Shown here in pieces: positions 22,572-33,940 of a DNA stretch of 64,000 bases; position 1 is the first letter of the stretch; each line of letters starts with the position of its first letter. Below the pieces are notes generated by a model, which was not told the origin of the DNA, did not search any database, and saw only the letters and a program-made list of their open reading frames with translations. This DNA comes from Scolecobasidium constrictum UM 578 (taxonomy: Eukaryota > Ascomycota > Dothideomycetes > Venturiales > Sympoventuriaceae), in NCBI GenBank assembly GCA_000611715.1, contig AZYM01000147.1:186001-250000 (forward strand), written 5' to 3'. The translations under genes and the position numbers were made by a program.

Positions 22572-22690
22572 TGTAATGGTTCGGCTCAGTGGTAGGTTGC
22601 TCTTCTACCAGGACCTTGAGCGAGTAAGCTATGACGATTCCTGCGCAAAAACTATGTATTAATTCGAATCCAGATATCGATCTAGATATA
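22572..22690 (+). other. tRNA-like / SINE-like RNA polymerase III promoter remnant
   Basis: TCGGCTCAGTGGTAGG (from 22581) resembles a tRNA D-arm with an A box. About 80 bp downstream, AATTCGAATCC (22661-22671) resembles a T-arm B box, GGTTCGAATCC, with its two leading Gs changed to A. The spacing is longer than in a plain tRNA and I could not fold an acceptor stem, so a decayed tRNA-derived SINE is more likely than a tRNA gene. Chance resemblance is possible. Confidence 0.2.
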
Positions 22691-22741
22691 TATGCTTTAG
22701 AAAGATAATTTACTGCCTGCGTAGCTGAAACGGGCGTGGTT

Positions 22742-23220
22742 TATGGAGGTCTGCCTTTCTGCCGTCGTGTTGGGGTGCGGTATTGCTTTTGCAGTGGTCC
22801 CTGATAAGTAAGCTCCATAGCATCCTGTTTATGATCGTTATTTATATTAACTAGACAAGACCAGGCGTGTTCTAGGCTGTCTTTGGGACCTTCACCGCAG
22901 TCTAGTACGCTAAGGTCCTCACGGCAATCACGAGCAGCCGTGCAATGCTAGAGCGCAAGCATCCTGTCCTGATCGTAACCGCGTTGACATCGATTGCTTC
23001 CACCGTAAGTATCGTGATTCTTATCCCCGTGGTCGTTGAAGCCGTCAGCGTAGACGCTCGGTTTAGACTCCTTCCGCTAAGCTTTCCGCCATTGCTTGCG
23101 GATATTGCCCTTGCTATCTTCAGGATGAATAAGGAGATCTAAGAGTCGAAAAACGTGCAGAGGAGCGGCAGGAGCTTGGTTAAAGAGCTAAGACCGGTTA
23201 TAAAACGTGATAGAGCGAGC
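22742..23220 (+). pseudogene. Possible remnant of a small secreted or membrane-anchored protein gene
   Basis: The ATG at 22742 begins MEVCLSAVVLGCGIAFAVVP, shaped like a signal peptide, then meets TAA and TAG. Further on a frame reads ERKHPVLIVTALTSIAST up to a GTAAGT. Joined to an AG near 23.12 kb this would continue DEqGDLRVEKRAEERQELG, where q is a TAA. The segments are not all in one phase without assuming introns. The call rests only on signal-peptide-like and splice-like patterns. Confidence 0.25.
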
Positions 23221-23545
23221 ATATCTTCGATTATCTCGTACAACACGGGGATCGCATTAACGTGCGATACATATTCTCTAGTATACTAGAATAGTCTGGA
23301 GAAGGTGCACTATGCTTCGAGCACTAGAGTGCTCCCTGTTGATGGGTAGTATATTTTGACTTTGTGAGCGTGTTTTGTGTTGCAGCCTGGTATGATTATT
23401 TTTACTTTACAGCCTTTGGCCCTACACGGCTCTACCTGTCTGTGTTAGCTGGCCCTGAACTTGTACACGTCTTATACCGATCGCGCTGAAGTTCTAATAA
23501 CAGAGTCTGTATACGTAGGTCGACTATATATACGTGTTTCGATCC

Positions 23546-23556
23546 CTTTATAAAGT
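23546..23556 (+). promoter_or_regulatory. TATA-like element for the small gene at 23609
   Basis: CTTTATAAAG lies about 55-60 bp upstream of the ATG at 23609, which itself has a strong CACCACC context. Together they support this start codon. Confidence 0.4.
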
Positions 23557-23608
23557 ATTTTCGACGAGTAGCTCTTTTTATAAGGAATTCCACGATAACC
23601 TCACCACC

Positions 23609-24110
23609 ATGCGACTTTATAATATAATCCCTGCTATAGGTGAACGGGCTTAGCTAGTATGCGAAACGCGCACTATGTTGAAGGATCTAAAGCTAGTGAA
23701 GAAGGAGGGGATGCTCGATCTAACAGTGTGTATATTACTAATACCAGGCGCGGATCTCGAGAGAGAATTCTTTATAACCGAGGTGCGATGATGCCTATGA
23801 TACTAGATGGTCGCTAATAATCGCACAGCACACAGAGTTGAAGAAGCTGGTTGAACTGAGATCACACGCTATACCTGCGGTACTAAGGAAAATATCAGTA
23901 GCTGTCGAGATTAGGCTACAGGGAATTGCCACGGTAAAGAATCAGGTTATAGTGCTCGTAATTCTGCCCGACGTCTATGGGTATACTAAGATCGAACTCT
24001 TGATTAGCAAACTCGATGCTGCTGGGACTTCCCTAGCTGTTATTCTAAACGCTAGAGATTACCTTATTATTTACGACTATACACAAGTCGTCGGAAATCC
24101 TGGGTTGTAG
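23609..24110 (+). pseudogene. Unrecognised small two-exon gene with one in-frame stop
   Basis: The start is an ATG in CACCACC context at 23609. Exon 1 (23609-23782) is 58 codons with one TAG after GERA. The next 46 bp fit an intron: GTGCGA at 23783, a GCTAATA branch-like site and CACAG ending at 23828. Exon 2 (23829-24110) stays in phase and reads HTELKKLVELRSHAIP, IRLQGIATVKNQVIVLVI and LNARDYLIIYDYTQVVG to a TAG. The product would be about 151 residues, rich in Leu/Ile/Val, with no clear signal peptide. No family is recognised. An alternative 3' splice site seven bases downstream is possible but would break the frame. Confidence 0.45.
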
Positions 24111-24715
24111 GGCCTTTCGATAATAATAGGAATAGTACCCGACCGAGGAGTGGTCGGCATAAGCTAAGCACTATATATAAGAGATATTCTTTATTTATTA
24201 AGTCGAACTATCTAAGTTAGACGCGTTCTACGAGAATTGATCGAATCTGAATTGTCCGAGGTTATGCGTATCGTCCGTGATTAGGTATTGGTTAATATAT
24301 CTCGTATAGCTGGACGGAGGTTCTATCGTGAAAGCTAGTCTAGATGTTATGACGTCGTCGCCTACTGATACGCTTAGGCTTGGTAAATGTAATAGAAGCG
24401 ACGGCGGTAATTAAACGGGAAGCGTGTGTACGAACTGCTTGGCGACTATATGTACGTTAACCTGACTCCCTAGGGCGGTTCCTGAAATGTGTTAATTTGA
24501 TATATCGCTAAGCAGTGATACAGCCATCATCATACTATGATAGAGAGTAGTTGCTATCTCCCTAGAGTCGCAATAATCGTTATCGAAGTTCGTTACCCTT
24601 TCTTCTACACGAGCTCTCTTCGCTGGGCGGGCGGAGTTAGCAAAGAACCTTATCTGCTACAGGTACGCACGAATAGCGACAGTTGTTAGGATAAAGCTGC
24701 TGATCTCGGAGATAA
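24111..24715. other. RIP-damaged DNA, no readable gene
   Basis: I see no followable frame. It lies between two convergent gene remnants. Confidence 0.35.
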
Positions 24716-25560
24716 TTATCTGGTTAATCTACCGTAGAGGACGATTAAGGTGCGCTCGGATAAACAAGACTCTGATAATAACGAGGTTAGTATGCGCTTC
24801 CTATGTCTTTTAAGTGCTGACGAATCATGTATATACTGCTTTTGCGTTAAAATGCTGACAAGTGCTAATGAAAACGCACTATTGACCTTATCTAATATGT
24901 TTACAGCCCGGCCTAAGAGGATGCTGTAATCGAACACCCTCTTATCCCTTATCTTGTCCCTTTGACGATGCAAGTTCTCGTATAGCTCTTCGAATAATAC
25001 CTGTCGGCACGAACTTTCTCGATATATCCGATTACTTAATTTTCCTACCTTTACGCGCTCGTCGACCTCTCGTGCTAGAAGGGCCTTGTATATTACGTAG
25101 CGGTCTTGATCCTATCTATCCGCCGACTCGAGGATGTATTTTAGAGAGTATTCTAAGCCGGATAGTCCTTCTCCGAGACCGAAAAATACGCGCGGATCTT
25201 TCTTCTAGTTATCGTGATTAGAATTTAAGTACTGGGCCCTGGCTACCTATTGGTCCTTAATTCTCTATCGAATCTTTTCTAGTTCTAAGTCTGTATCGTG
25301 GTCGCTGGACGTGTCCGTGGGTTGAGTAGTACTATAATTATAGAACGTTATAATGCTCTTCTCTTTCGACACCTCGTTATAGTTCTAAAGGTCCGTTTAG
25401 TCGATAGTAACGAATGTACTATCTTTATCGGAAGAAGGTTCAGAATCGTTCGAATTTAGCTGAATCGTGATATAGGGAAATCTATCTTTAGTTTCGCTGT
25501 AAAAGAGCCGAACGCCTGGCCCTGCGAAGATGATATATTGACCTACTTTCACCTTCGCTA
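24716..25560 (-). pseudogene. Degenerate charged, helical protein gene of unknown family
   Basis: On the minus strand one phase reads LELEKIR, KDPRVFFGLGEGLSGLEYSL, YVIYKALLAREVDERVKVG, VLFEELYENLHRQRDKIRD and FDYSILLGRAVNILDKVNS. There is a single TAG across about 85 codons between 24.96 and 25.2 kb, then an unbroken 85-codon end to 24716. Stops upstream are TAG where Gln fits (KIR-x-RIKDQ, DN-x-KKD). The protein is charged and helical and may include coiled coil. I do not recognise it. The N-terminal boundary is uncertain. Confidence 0.45.
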
Positions 25561-26160
25561 TTATATGGAAGTATACGAGAAGAAGGCGGAGACTGACACC
25601 GGTTATAAGAGGAAGATTATCGGGCGTAATGTAAACTGTAAGCTATATAGCTTGAATAGGTATAGTCCCTGCGCTCGTCTTTTAGTTTATACCGCATAGG
25701 GAACGGTTCTTATATCCTTCGCTTCTAGGCTCCGAGGCGCATGAAGCAAGGATTAATCCGAAGCGATCTTACTAGGTATATGGTCGATAGGCATGGTATG
25801 GGTATATCTAAAGATCGACGTATAAGCTATCGTTTGAACGCTGCGCGTTCCTTTCCTTCAAGGTTTATGTAGTCTACTAATTTTAACTGTCTGCCCGTCG
25901 ACTCTCGTGTCTATATACACTAGACTGTGTAATTAGAAGAATAGTGATGCTGTGTGACTAATTACGATTAGCGTCTTTCCTCGGGCGCTTCTAGTTAGCT
26001 AACGCTATAGACCTGCTAGATAGGCCGGGAAACCGCTTTACTAGCCTCGCATATAGACATCCGCGGTAAGTCTACCGAGCTGCGCGTCCCTCTCGACGAG
26101 CTAACTTGTTAAGCTTATGTATAAGTAGGGTGCTGAGGCCAGCGTAGTAAGGCGAACTTA
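25561..26160. other. RIP-damaged DNA, no readable gene
   Basis: No frame could be followed on either strand. It may include the promoter of the plus-strand remnant starting near 26.16 kb. Confidence 0.3.
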
Positions 26161-26808
26161 TATCTCCCTTCACCGCTTTATTCGAGCAATATAGCGCCCT
26201 GCGCTCTAGCTTATAGACTACTGGCACGAAACGACGCATCCGATTACTTAGACCGCGAAAAGGATCGATACTAGTCGTACCTAGCAGGGAGAAGACTATT
26301 CTTATCCGAGGAGCACTCTGTGATTATCAGGTTACTCCTTCAGCTCAGGCTCACCGATGTTGAGAATCGGATCTATAGGTAGAAATACGGTACTAATGAC
26401 GACCGTCTACTATTCTGGGTATCTATAGGCTATCAGGCCTTTGGCAGTATGGTTTTATGTCTTCTTAGCAGCGTATGCGTAATATAGCTTTAATTTAGGG
26501 AAGCGGAGCTCGAAGCACGTGTCAGGACTGCCTTCTTTAATCTTAATCCTAATCTAGTCATCGCACTGGCTGGTGTAAATTGTGCGATACGACTATTAAA
26601 GCTTCGTTATTTGGAAGATGTAGGCCACGCGATGGCTGATCTGTTTAGTGCTGACTACCGCTACCCGGACGCTGTTTTGCGTGAACAGTCGTCTACTTTT
26701 AAGGACCTGTAGAGGGTTTTGCGAGGTCCACTGATCCCCTGTAGAGAGACTCTGTCTGAGGATCTGATAAGAGCACTAGTAATTACCCTTCTTATTGCAT
26801 GATCGGTG
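26161..26808 (+). pseudogene. Degenerate gene of unknown family
   Basis: One phase is followed from 26161: LLARNDASDYLDREKDRY, LAGRRLFLSEEHSVIIRLLL, RLLFWVSIGYQAFGSMVL, FFNLNPNLVIALAGVNCAI, YLEDVGHAMADLFSADYRY and LREQSSTFKDL. Four to five TAA/TAG fall where Gln is likely, and the frame ends at a TGA near 26.81 kb. A related phase continues past 26.82 kb (RIGRFSLVCIEGAFQVFYAM) and may be a further exon. The domain looks helical; no motif I can name is present. Confidence 0.4.
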
Positions 26809-27099
26809 TTTGACTGAGCCCTTTTAGATAATAGCACGCGAGATGGCGTCTGATCTCTAAATGCGTAACGTATAGGCCGTTTCTCTCTAGTCTGTATAGA
26901 AGGCGCGTTTCAGGTGTTTTATGCGATGACGAGGTCTCCTGCGTCTAAGCGAGCTGGGCGCGTCTAAGGTGTCACTGTTTATACATCACCCGATTCTATC
27001 TACGAGCCTTGCTTAATATAAGACGACTCGCTAGAGACTTCTTAGACTTATTCGTAAGGTGTTAACGTATACCGTTAAGTCACCGTTACCTTAAACACC

Positions 27100-27880
27100 T
27101 CTAATAGCCCACCACCAGCCGGAGATATTGACATGGCCTAGTATGATTCCTAGCAACGGCTCCCGGCCACAATGCCCACGTCTAATTCTTAAATAATTAG
27201 AAGCTCGACTGCATAAAATCACCTCCCACCTTCAGAAGCATATTAACGAGGAAGAGCGAGACGACCCACTCGGGCTGTTCACCTATTAGAAGCCTTTACT
27301 GCTTGTCTTTGCTGGTAGTGTATGCACTACCCTCAGCCGTGCTGACGTCTGGAGTAAAGATGCGTATATGGGTATTGCCGATGAGTATCGGAAGTTAATA
27401 TAGAGTATACCGAGAACTAAGGCTCTGCTCGAAAATATATACTATTCTGGTGACTAAACGGACTTCCTGGAGGTTGGGACGCATTTGAGCAACGAAGAGA
27501 TCTTAGGGAAGCTGTAGGAGCGCTGCTACGAGTGGATAACTCTTCTATAATCGGCGGTGAATCCTGTGTTTAGGCAATCCGATGCAGCACTTAAGGTGAG
27601 TGAATGGCGGCGCTAATGCCTTCCTCCCTCTAATGTTATGATAGATAGTATTTAAGGCTACCCTCGGGCAGGTCACCGTCGATAAAGCTCTCTCTTTATC
27701 CGAGGAAATCTAGCGACCTCGACTAAAGATTGACATTCCGGGCTCGGATAATCCTTAGTTGATACTGGAGGAAGCGTGCCGCGATCTGAAGAGAAGGGAT
27801 TTTATAGAGGTAAGATAAAGGATAATGACATCTAGCAGATAGCTCCGCAGGCTAATTTCACTACTGTCGACCTTAATATT
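27100..27880 (+). pseudogene. Degenerate gene of unknown family with a recognisable intron
   Basis: The frame reads HINEEERDDPLGLFTY, PLLLVFAGSVCTTLSRADVW, GIADEYRKLI, RTKALLENIYYSGD and VNPVFRQSDAALK, then meets GTGAGT at 27596. After about 50-60 bp a coherent frame resumes (ATLGQVTVDKALSLSEEI, LILEEACRDLKRRDFIE) up to a GTAAG. Stops are TAG/TAA at likely Gln codons. It may belong with the preceding remnant (26161-26808) as one multi-exon gene on the same strand. Family unknown. Confidence 0.4.
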
Positions 27881-27899
27881 AAGATACGACGAACATAGT

Positions 27900-28650
27900 A
27901 GTCCGGCTCGAAACCTATTAATTTACTAAACCTCCGTGGTTGCTCTCTATAGAAGCCTTTAGACATCCGGCCTTGTAGAAGTCATCGACCGCTTTCAGAA
28001 TACCCTCTTCTAGATCCCTGCTTTGCACTTGATCTCGAAATAAGGTAGCGATGATATTATAGTAGTGACGGAAGCGCTGCTTGTCTGTATAGTAGGTGCT
28101 ATGCTCCTCGACGCCCTTAAATAACGCTCTTATCTTCTCCTTACTCTATGTTCTCTGCGATTCAGGATGGGAAGTCGCTTCGCCGTTAGATAGATTCAAT
28201 ACCTGCTTCGATTTGTAATAAGCGTCTATAACGTCGTAGGTTAGGTACTTCTGCTTTATAGCAGTCTATATACACCTAAATATGTCTCTATAATAGTACT
28301 CCCCGTCAGCCTGAGTCTGACCTAGAGTCTTATAGTTTGGGTTATGGAGATTGACGTGGATCTCACGAAGGAGCTCGATGGATTGCTCTCTCGTCTATTG
28401 ATTTGGTGCGTGAGGCTTTTGAGAATTCTAGACCAACTTGAGATAATTTATCGATCGTATCTTGATTTGTAATACTGATGTTAAGGAAGAGACTAGCTTC
28501 GGGTGTGTATATATGTATATGATGATAAGGTTTGGGCAGCCCGGCCTGCATGCGTGAGAGATACTGAATAGACCGAATTTGGGACTAGATGCGGAGTTGA
28601 ATCTCTCTAAAGCGCCTGTAGCTGTATGATTTATATAGAATTTATGACCT
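27900..28650 (-). pseudogene. Degenerate gene of unknown family
   Basis: On the minus strand: GLPKPYHHIHIYTPEASLFL, GLEFSKASRTKSIDERAI, then in a neighbouring phase SIELLREIHVNLHNPNYKTL, ADGEYYYRDIFRCI, KYLTYDVIDAYYKSKQVLN, KEKIRALFKGVEEHSTYY and DLEEGILKAVDDFYKAGCL. One phase change near 28.38 kb is an indel or splice. TAG/TAA occur at likely Gln codons. The protein is Tyr- and Lys-rich and helical. I do not recognise it. Confidence 0.42.
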
Positions 28651-28951
28651 TTAGTATATGAAATGCTCTTTGCCCGCCGTAATTGGTTTAATATATGCTG
28701 AACCCTCCTTGAGGTTATGGCTCCGAGAAGGGGATGACCTATAGTCGCAGGACTAGCACGTGAGTGCTATGGTATCCCGCTTGTGTAAGGCGAAGAAAAC
28801 TTCGAAGCGAGATTACCGGCGGTCTTATTATGGGTGTATTTTATGATACCTTTGGCACCTGCGAAGCGTACTTAGCTACACGTATGATATTAGGGGTAAT
28901 GGTCCAGGCCTATTAACGCTAGTAGAAGCTAACTTTCTTAGCTAAAAAGTA
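28651..28951. other. RIP-damaged spacer
   Basis: This is the divergent gap between the minus-strand remnant and the methyltransferase remnant. It may hold both promoters. No frame is seen. Confidence 0.3.
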
Positions 28952-30098
28952 GTGTATCGAGTAGTGTATAAAACCCTAGCTAACCTCCTTCGCCTTGTTT
29001 TGCTGCCTTATCTACATGTTATTATAGAACATGCGCTTGCTGAACCAAGTTCCGATGACGATTCCTACCTTAGAGAAGATATCTTAAGCGAGATCACATC
29101 GCTTAGGAGCAGCATACTAGCCTATATTATAGAGAATAGCCGTCGATATTATGCGTATATATTCTATTCCAGCACTGGCCGTTAATAAGAAGGAACTAAC
29201 TCTCGTGTAGAAGATGAACGCCGCTTTTCGATATAAGAAACACTGTCACTATATACCTAAAGACTACGATTCGTATCTATAGCATAATAGTTCTAGCGAA
29301 GTACGATTAATCTAATACAAGTTTTATAGGTATAAGGATAGGAAATATCTATGCCCTAATAATGATAAAGAAGCTGATAGGCTGGACATCCTGCACTATA
29401 TCTACCTACTCTAACTCGACAATAAATTGCACCTAGTACTAATTCCTAAGGACTTCTCCGGCTATATACTCGACGTTGGCTTCGGCACCGGCCTTTGGTG
29501 TAATGGCATTAGGGATCTCTATCTAGGTGCTATAGTCCGTGGTGTCGATTTGTCCCCGTCATTAAATATATAGGTGCTACCTAACGTAGACTTCGAGCTC
29601 GACGATATGGAGGAGGAATAGATATATATGCGAAAATTTGACTTTATCTATTATAGAAGTATAGCCGGTAGTATCAGGAATTGGCCGAAACTTGTGAAGC
29701 AGTGCTTTGAGGGACTTAATCCTGACGGCTGGGTCCAGTTCGCTGACTGGGACTATACACTATTCTTACTAAACGGCACGGTAGATGTACGTGATAATAA
29801 TGTTGTGAGGTGGTATCGAAAAATAATAGACACGATCTGCTCGGTAACGGGTGCTACTGTAAAGCCTGGGCTATCTCTTAAGGAGTGGGTTGTGGGCGCA
29901 GGCTTTAAGGTTGTACGGGAAGCTACGTTTCACGTGCCGATCGGAGGGTGGGCGAAGGATCCTAAGCTGAAGGAAATCGGGAGATATTACTATTGCTCGA
30001 TTGATAAAGGCCTTGAAGGAATTAGTCTGAGGATATTTATACGGCTAGCGGGTATGTCACCGGAGGAAGCGTACGTGATTAACGCTAGTTTTCGCTAG
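28952..30098 (+). pseudogene. Degenerate LaeA-like SAM-dependent methyltransferase
   Basis: The N-terminus has the family's acidic lead and SEITSLRSSILAYIIENSRR. After a disrupted stretch (about 29.16-29.30 kb, with a phase change) the frame reads KYLCPNNDKEADRLDILHY. Motif I, LDVGFGTGLW, lies at about 29469-29498, followed by VRGVDLSPS, FELDDMEEE, RSIAGSIRNWPKLVKQCFEG, LNPDGWVQFADWD, LSLKEWVVGAGFKVV and VPIGGWAKDPKLKEIGRYY, ending SPEEAYVINASFR. This is the full motif order of LaeA/Methyltransf_23-type fungal methyltransferases, some of which control secondary metabolism in the nucleus. Several TAG/TAA replace Gln or Trp in the first two thirds; the last 156 codons (29628-30098) are unbroken. 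It is a pseudogene here. Its natural substrate is unknown even for LaeA itself. Confidence 0.85.
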
Positions 30099-31189
30099 GG
30101 CTTGAAGAACGTCTAAGTCTACCATAAATTATAAGTCCGGCGTATACTAACTAAAATACTAAGTACTGACGGTAGATGGTAGTCATATTGTTGTCGGGTG
30201 GAAGCCGCTTAGTGCTACCAGTGTCTAACTTTGACTACTACCTTCAGATTAAGCAGACGGCTTTGGCTGCTTCAATTCGTGGGTATGGTATATATAGGCT
30301 GTTAGATTGGTAATAATTCATTGTAATGCGCAAGCGAAGTTAGGCGTGTGGAGGATCACGCTGGTTAAAGTCTTGTCCCTAGCGGTGATATCACGAGTCT
30401 TGATGCTTGGGGAATCTTCTATATATACATTAGTAAATTGGGTCTTTTTATTACTCTTTATCCTTTAAGTTGATTAAGAGGAGTATAAGTCTTAGTCTGA
30501 TAGTATTCTTATGCTCCGTTCTATGAAGAAAAGAGAGCAATCCGTCATGCGCCTGTCGTGTGAATAGAAGGAAGTTAAGAAAGTTAATAAGATAAAGAAC
30601 CAGTAATTGCGCCCGACTTAGGAAAGCTCGTAAGAGAATAAGGTAGCTATCGTTAATAATCTTTACGTCGCTCGTGTTGCTCAACCTAATGCACACTTAT
30701 GGGCAGACCGCTGGCCTTGTAGCTACCGTAGTCGTTCGCACGGTTTACCAACCGTCCTATTGATAGAAATATGGGCTAGCCTGATCCCCCTGCATGGCTT
30801 AGTGATATTGACTGCGTGGCTTACCTCGGCGCTAGAACGACCATGCACACTGATCAGCATCTGAAGCAGCAGTACGCTATACCTGAATAAAACATGGCTT
30901 AAAGTTAGCCGCTGGGTAGAAGCGGCCCTAATACTATAAAGGTCCGCGTAATCACCTGCCCTTAGTATTCTTTAATATTATTTTCTTAAAGTTGTATTTG
31001 ATTATCGACGCTGTTTCACTTCCTCTTCCTGCGGTGCTTAATCCATTAGCCCTGTTTTCGCAGATGCCTATAGTAATGAAAGTTATTGCGGCCTATCGAA
31101 TGGTTATACAGTCCTTCGAATAGCTGTAGGAATGTTAGACACTAACGCATCGCTACGAGGCCTACCTTTAGAAAGCGAGGCAGTGATGA
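30099..31189. other. RIP-damaged region, no recognised gene
   Basis: An 81-codon open frame on the minus strand (30696-30451) is hydrophobic and basic but has no family features. No other frame can be followed. It lies between two regulator remnants on the same strand. Confidence 0.3.
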
Positions 31190-32473
31190 AGAATACTCGA
31201 AGACGGCAAGCCACCGCATGCGATGCTTGTCGACTAAGTAAAAGTTAAGTGTAGTAGGAAAGACCCTTGTGTATTATGTGCTCACACTGGTCTCTACTAT
31301 ATTTATGGGAGAATAGGCAGTCGACCTCGAGCTCGTCGCGGGAAGCTTATCTAGGACTATAAGCGATAGACATCCACTAGTTCACCTGTACTACCATGTC
31401 TTTTACCCTCATCCACGGGGTCGAGTCGCACGCTAGACAAGGTATTCTTTCTAAATCTGGTCCCCGACTATATGTCGTACGTTTTCCCGATTTACCTAGT
31501 GATTGCAGAGGCCGAAGTGTGGCGGAATATTAAAGAGATAGGAAGCAACGATGAAGTATTGTTATTTGTCTATACTCTTATAGCGTATACCATAGTCTTA
31601 GTCTCGACCGGGATAGAGGACTCGGCTACTAATCGTTCGGCGACGATCTATCTGCTCGTTAAGGAGAGTATACGATGGCGGAAGCCTGTGGCCAGCGGAT
31701 TCACGTCCTCTGTGCGCATATACACGATATCGCTTTTCCTCCATCTCTATTTTTCCTCGATGCGAGATGCATAAGCTTCTTCCTTCTACCTCCGAGAAGC
31801 GGCTGTTTTGCAGCAGATGCTCGGTGCCGAAGACCGAGGCTAAGCAAACTTACGTTCGTAATTTGAGCACATGCAAAGACAATATTTATATTAGACGCTT
31901 TTTATAACCGAACGAACGTGGACGATTCTCAACGAGTAATTGCCTATTTTGTTTCTACTATCTACAATTCCTGAAAAGGATGGCTCTCTGCCAGACTAGA
32001 TATATCAGTGGATGCTAGATAAAGCTCAGCTGATATATATCGTGGACGAAAACTTCCTACAGATGTAGTTATTGCGATTAGAAGGCTTTTACGTAAGCTT
32101 AGACTGGGTGAGGTTGAAAAACGGACTGTTTGGGCAGCCCTCGGCAGACAAAGCCAGCGTGGAGAGCGACAAGCGTGTAATCTCTTCGACCGAGTAGCAG
32201 GTCGAACTCCAAATTATGAGAATATGGATCCAGGTACTCATCTGGAGGATAGCCCTGCACAGTAACCTGCTCTTACTTGATTCTCCCGAAGAATACCTCT
32301 CCTTCCTCTATCTAATACGCTTCTATGGCAACCTCCGAAGGCTCTTCGACGTCGAATTACCTCGAAATCTTAGGGTCCATGGTTTCACTGTGCTCCAGAT
32401 GCTCTTCGAAGTCATCGATACTATCGCAGATATTATGATAGCGGTAATCTCAAACAATATCCACGGTGCTTAG
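31190..32473 (+). pseudogene. Degenerate Zn2Cys6 transcription factor (AmyR/MAL-type)
   Basis: The DNA-binding domain begins at RRQATACDACRLS (about 31.20 kb). One extra A in the AAAA run at 31240-31243 shifts the frame, after which VKCSRKDPCVLCAHTGLY continues. The spacing C-x2-C-x6-C-x5-C-x2-C is kept, but the sixth cysteine is TAT (31298-31300), as expected if TGT was RIP-mutated. The middle homology region follows: YVFPIYLVIAEAEVWRNI, FYLREAAVLQQMLGAEDRG, YLYxTLFITERTW, MRIWIQVLIWRIALHSNLLL and VHGFTVLQMLFEVIDTIAD, matching AmyR and maltose-regulator type factors. TAA and TAG sit at Gln/Trp positions. Such proteins bind DNA in the nucleus to control carbohydrate or cluster genes; the target is unknown. 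It cannot bind zinc normally as read here. Confidence 0.82.
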
Positions 32474-33330
32474 CTCTACGTGCACGATTTCTACTTCGTT
32501 AAGGACAAGTTGCTGTCCCTTAAGCTTCCTTACGAGGTAATAATGCGCGACAAGTTAGCGAGGCTTAAAGCGATGATCATGTAATGGGGTTATAGGCATG
32601 AAGCGCTGGATCATCTCGAGATCCAGTTCTACAGAGACGAGAGTCCGAGAACTAGAAAGGATGAGGATGTCGACGTGAATGAGGATGTCGACGTGAAGGA
32701 GGATGTTGATGCTAAGGAACTGCTTGATCGTATAGCTTAGTCGTGACGGCGGAATAGCTTTCTTCGCCCTTCTACCTCGACGGAGAATGGAGTTACCCGG
32801 ACCTGCGATCACTTCACAATGTTCTCCGTAGAAGCCAAGATATATAGCGTCTACGGCTTAGATTATAATAGTTTTAGAGAGTTTGCGATGCTCCTAAGTG
32901 TTAGACGAGGCTTCGGATACGGATTCAGCCTGGAAAGTCTCCGCGATTACCTTCAGGGCATGTTGATCAGCATTTAGCGCGTCTCGCAAGACAGTATTAC
33001 GATATATGCAAATTTATTATCGTTTTTAAAGGATTTCTTATGGTAAGAAGGCGTGAGACTTCTTGCTATATTACTTGCTCTGCGCCAGAACGTAGTGCAT
33101 GACCGTAGCTTCGACCACGAATTCGGACGCCTACAACTCGAGACCTCCAGCAACTTTGTGGATGGCTTAGCTAATCGCAACTCTTCTCGCGTGAGGTATA
33201 GGTTTATAAGGTAGAAGCTGGCCTAGATTATATGGGATCTATATATGGTGCACCTAGTGCCGATGTGAAACGCAATGGTAATATTGCTATACGCTTCACG
33301 TTACTGGGTGTCGGTATCGAAGCACGCTGT
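32474..33330 (+). pseudogene. Degenerate continuation or separate gene with an 18 bp coding repeat
   Basis: The phase of the preceding factor continues past its TAG (LYVHDFYFVKDKLLSLKL, EALDHLEIQFYRDESPRT), then meets a short tandem repeat coding DVDVNEDVDVKEDVDAKE (32667-32720). From about 32.82 kb a coherent frame reads MFSVEAKIYSVYGLDY, LSVRRGFGYGFSLESLRDYL, VRLLAILLALRQNVVHDRSF and FGRLQLETSSNFVDGLANR with TAG at likely Gln/Trp. It may be the C-terminus of the transcription factor or a different gene; I cannot decide. No domain is recognised. Confidence 0.38.
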
Positions 33331-33940
33331 GACAAATTTCGAGTGGCTCTGAATACCTGACACTATTATAGCCGAAGAAACGTCCTTCGAATGGGGCGTT
33401 AGCGAGCAGTAAACGGCAGAAAGAGCAGTCGCGATAAGGGAGTAAATCAGGGTTATAGATATTATGCTGTACTTGCATATGCTTATAATTTACTGGGATG
33501 TTTTCTTTGTTTTACTCAAGCCGATAGCCGAAGCATAGTAGTTCTAGTCCGCCATGCTTGATTCGTAGTTAGCAACTATAAATTCGAATTGTCGTTACCG
33601 GTGTCTCTAATTCCGAGACCGCCGAGACTCGTAAGCCTTCGCCGTACCTAGGCTCTTCTATTAATATCGAAAGTAACCGTATACGAGATATCCCACTATA
33701 ATGACCTGAGGTAACCTAGGTCCAGACTAGGCTTAGGAAGAACGCTTTGCTTTAAGCTAATCGCGTATAGTGAAAGGATCTATGCGACGACAGCTTGCAG
33801 GTTTACTCTTCTATAGATTAAGTTTGTCGTAGTTTGAGCACACCGCTTACTCCGCTCTCTTAATTCTTAAATATTCTTTAGGGCGATCGTTTGCAGTCGT
33901 TCCTCTGTCTACTATCCTTTATTCTAACCGTTATCTAGCC
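33331..33940. other. RIP-damaged DNA, no recognised gene
   Basis: A 60-codon open frame on the minus strand (33478-33296) has no features. The last 100 bp are pyrimidine-rich and may be the promoter of the gene at 33941. Confidence 0.3.

Noticed and set aside
28952..32473. Secondary-metabolite gene cluster
   Set aside because: A methyltransferase and a transcription factor remnant are adjacent, but no backbone enzyme (PKS, NRPS, terpene synthase) or tailoring enzyme is recognisable nearby.
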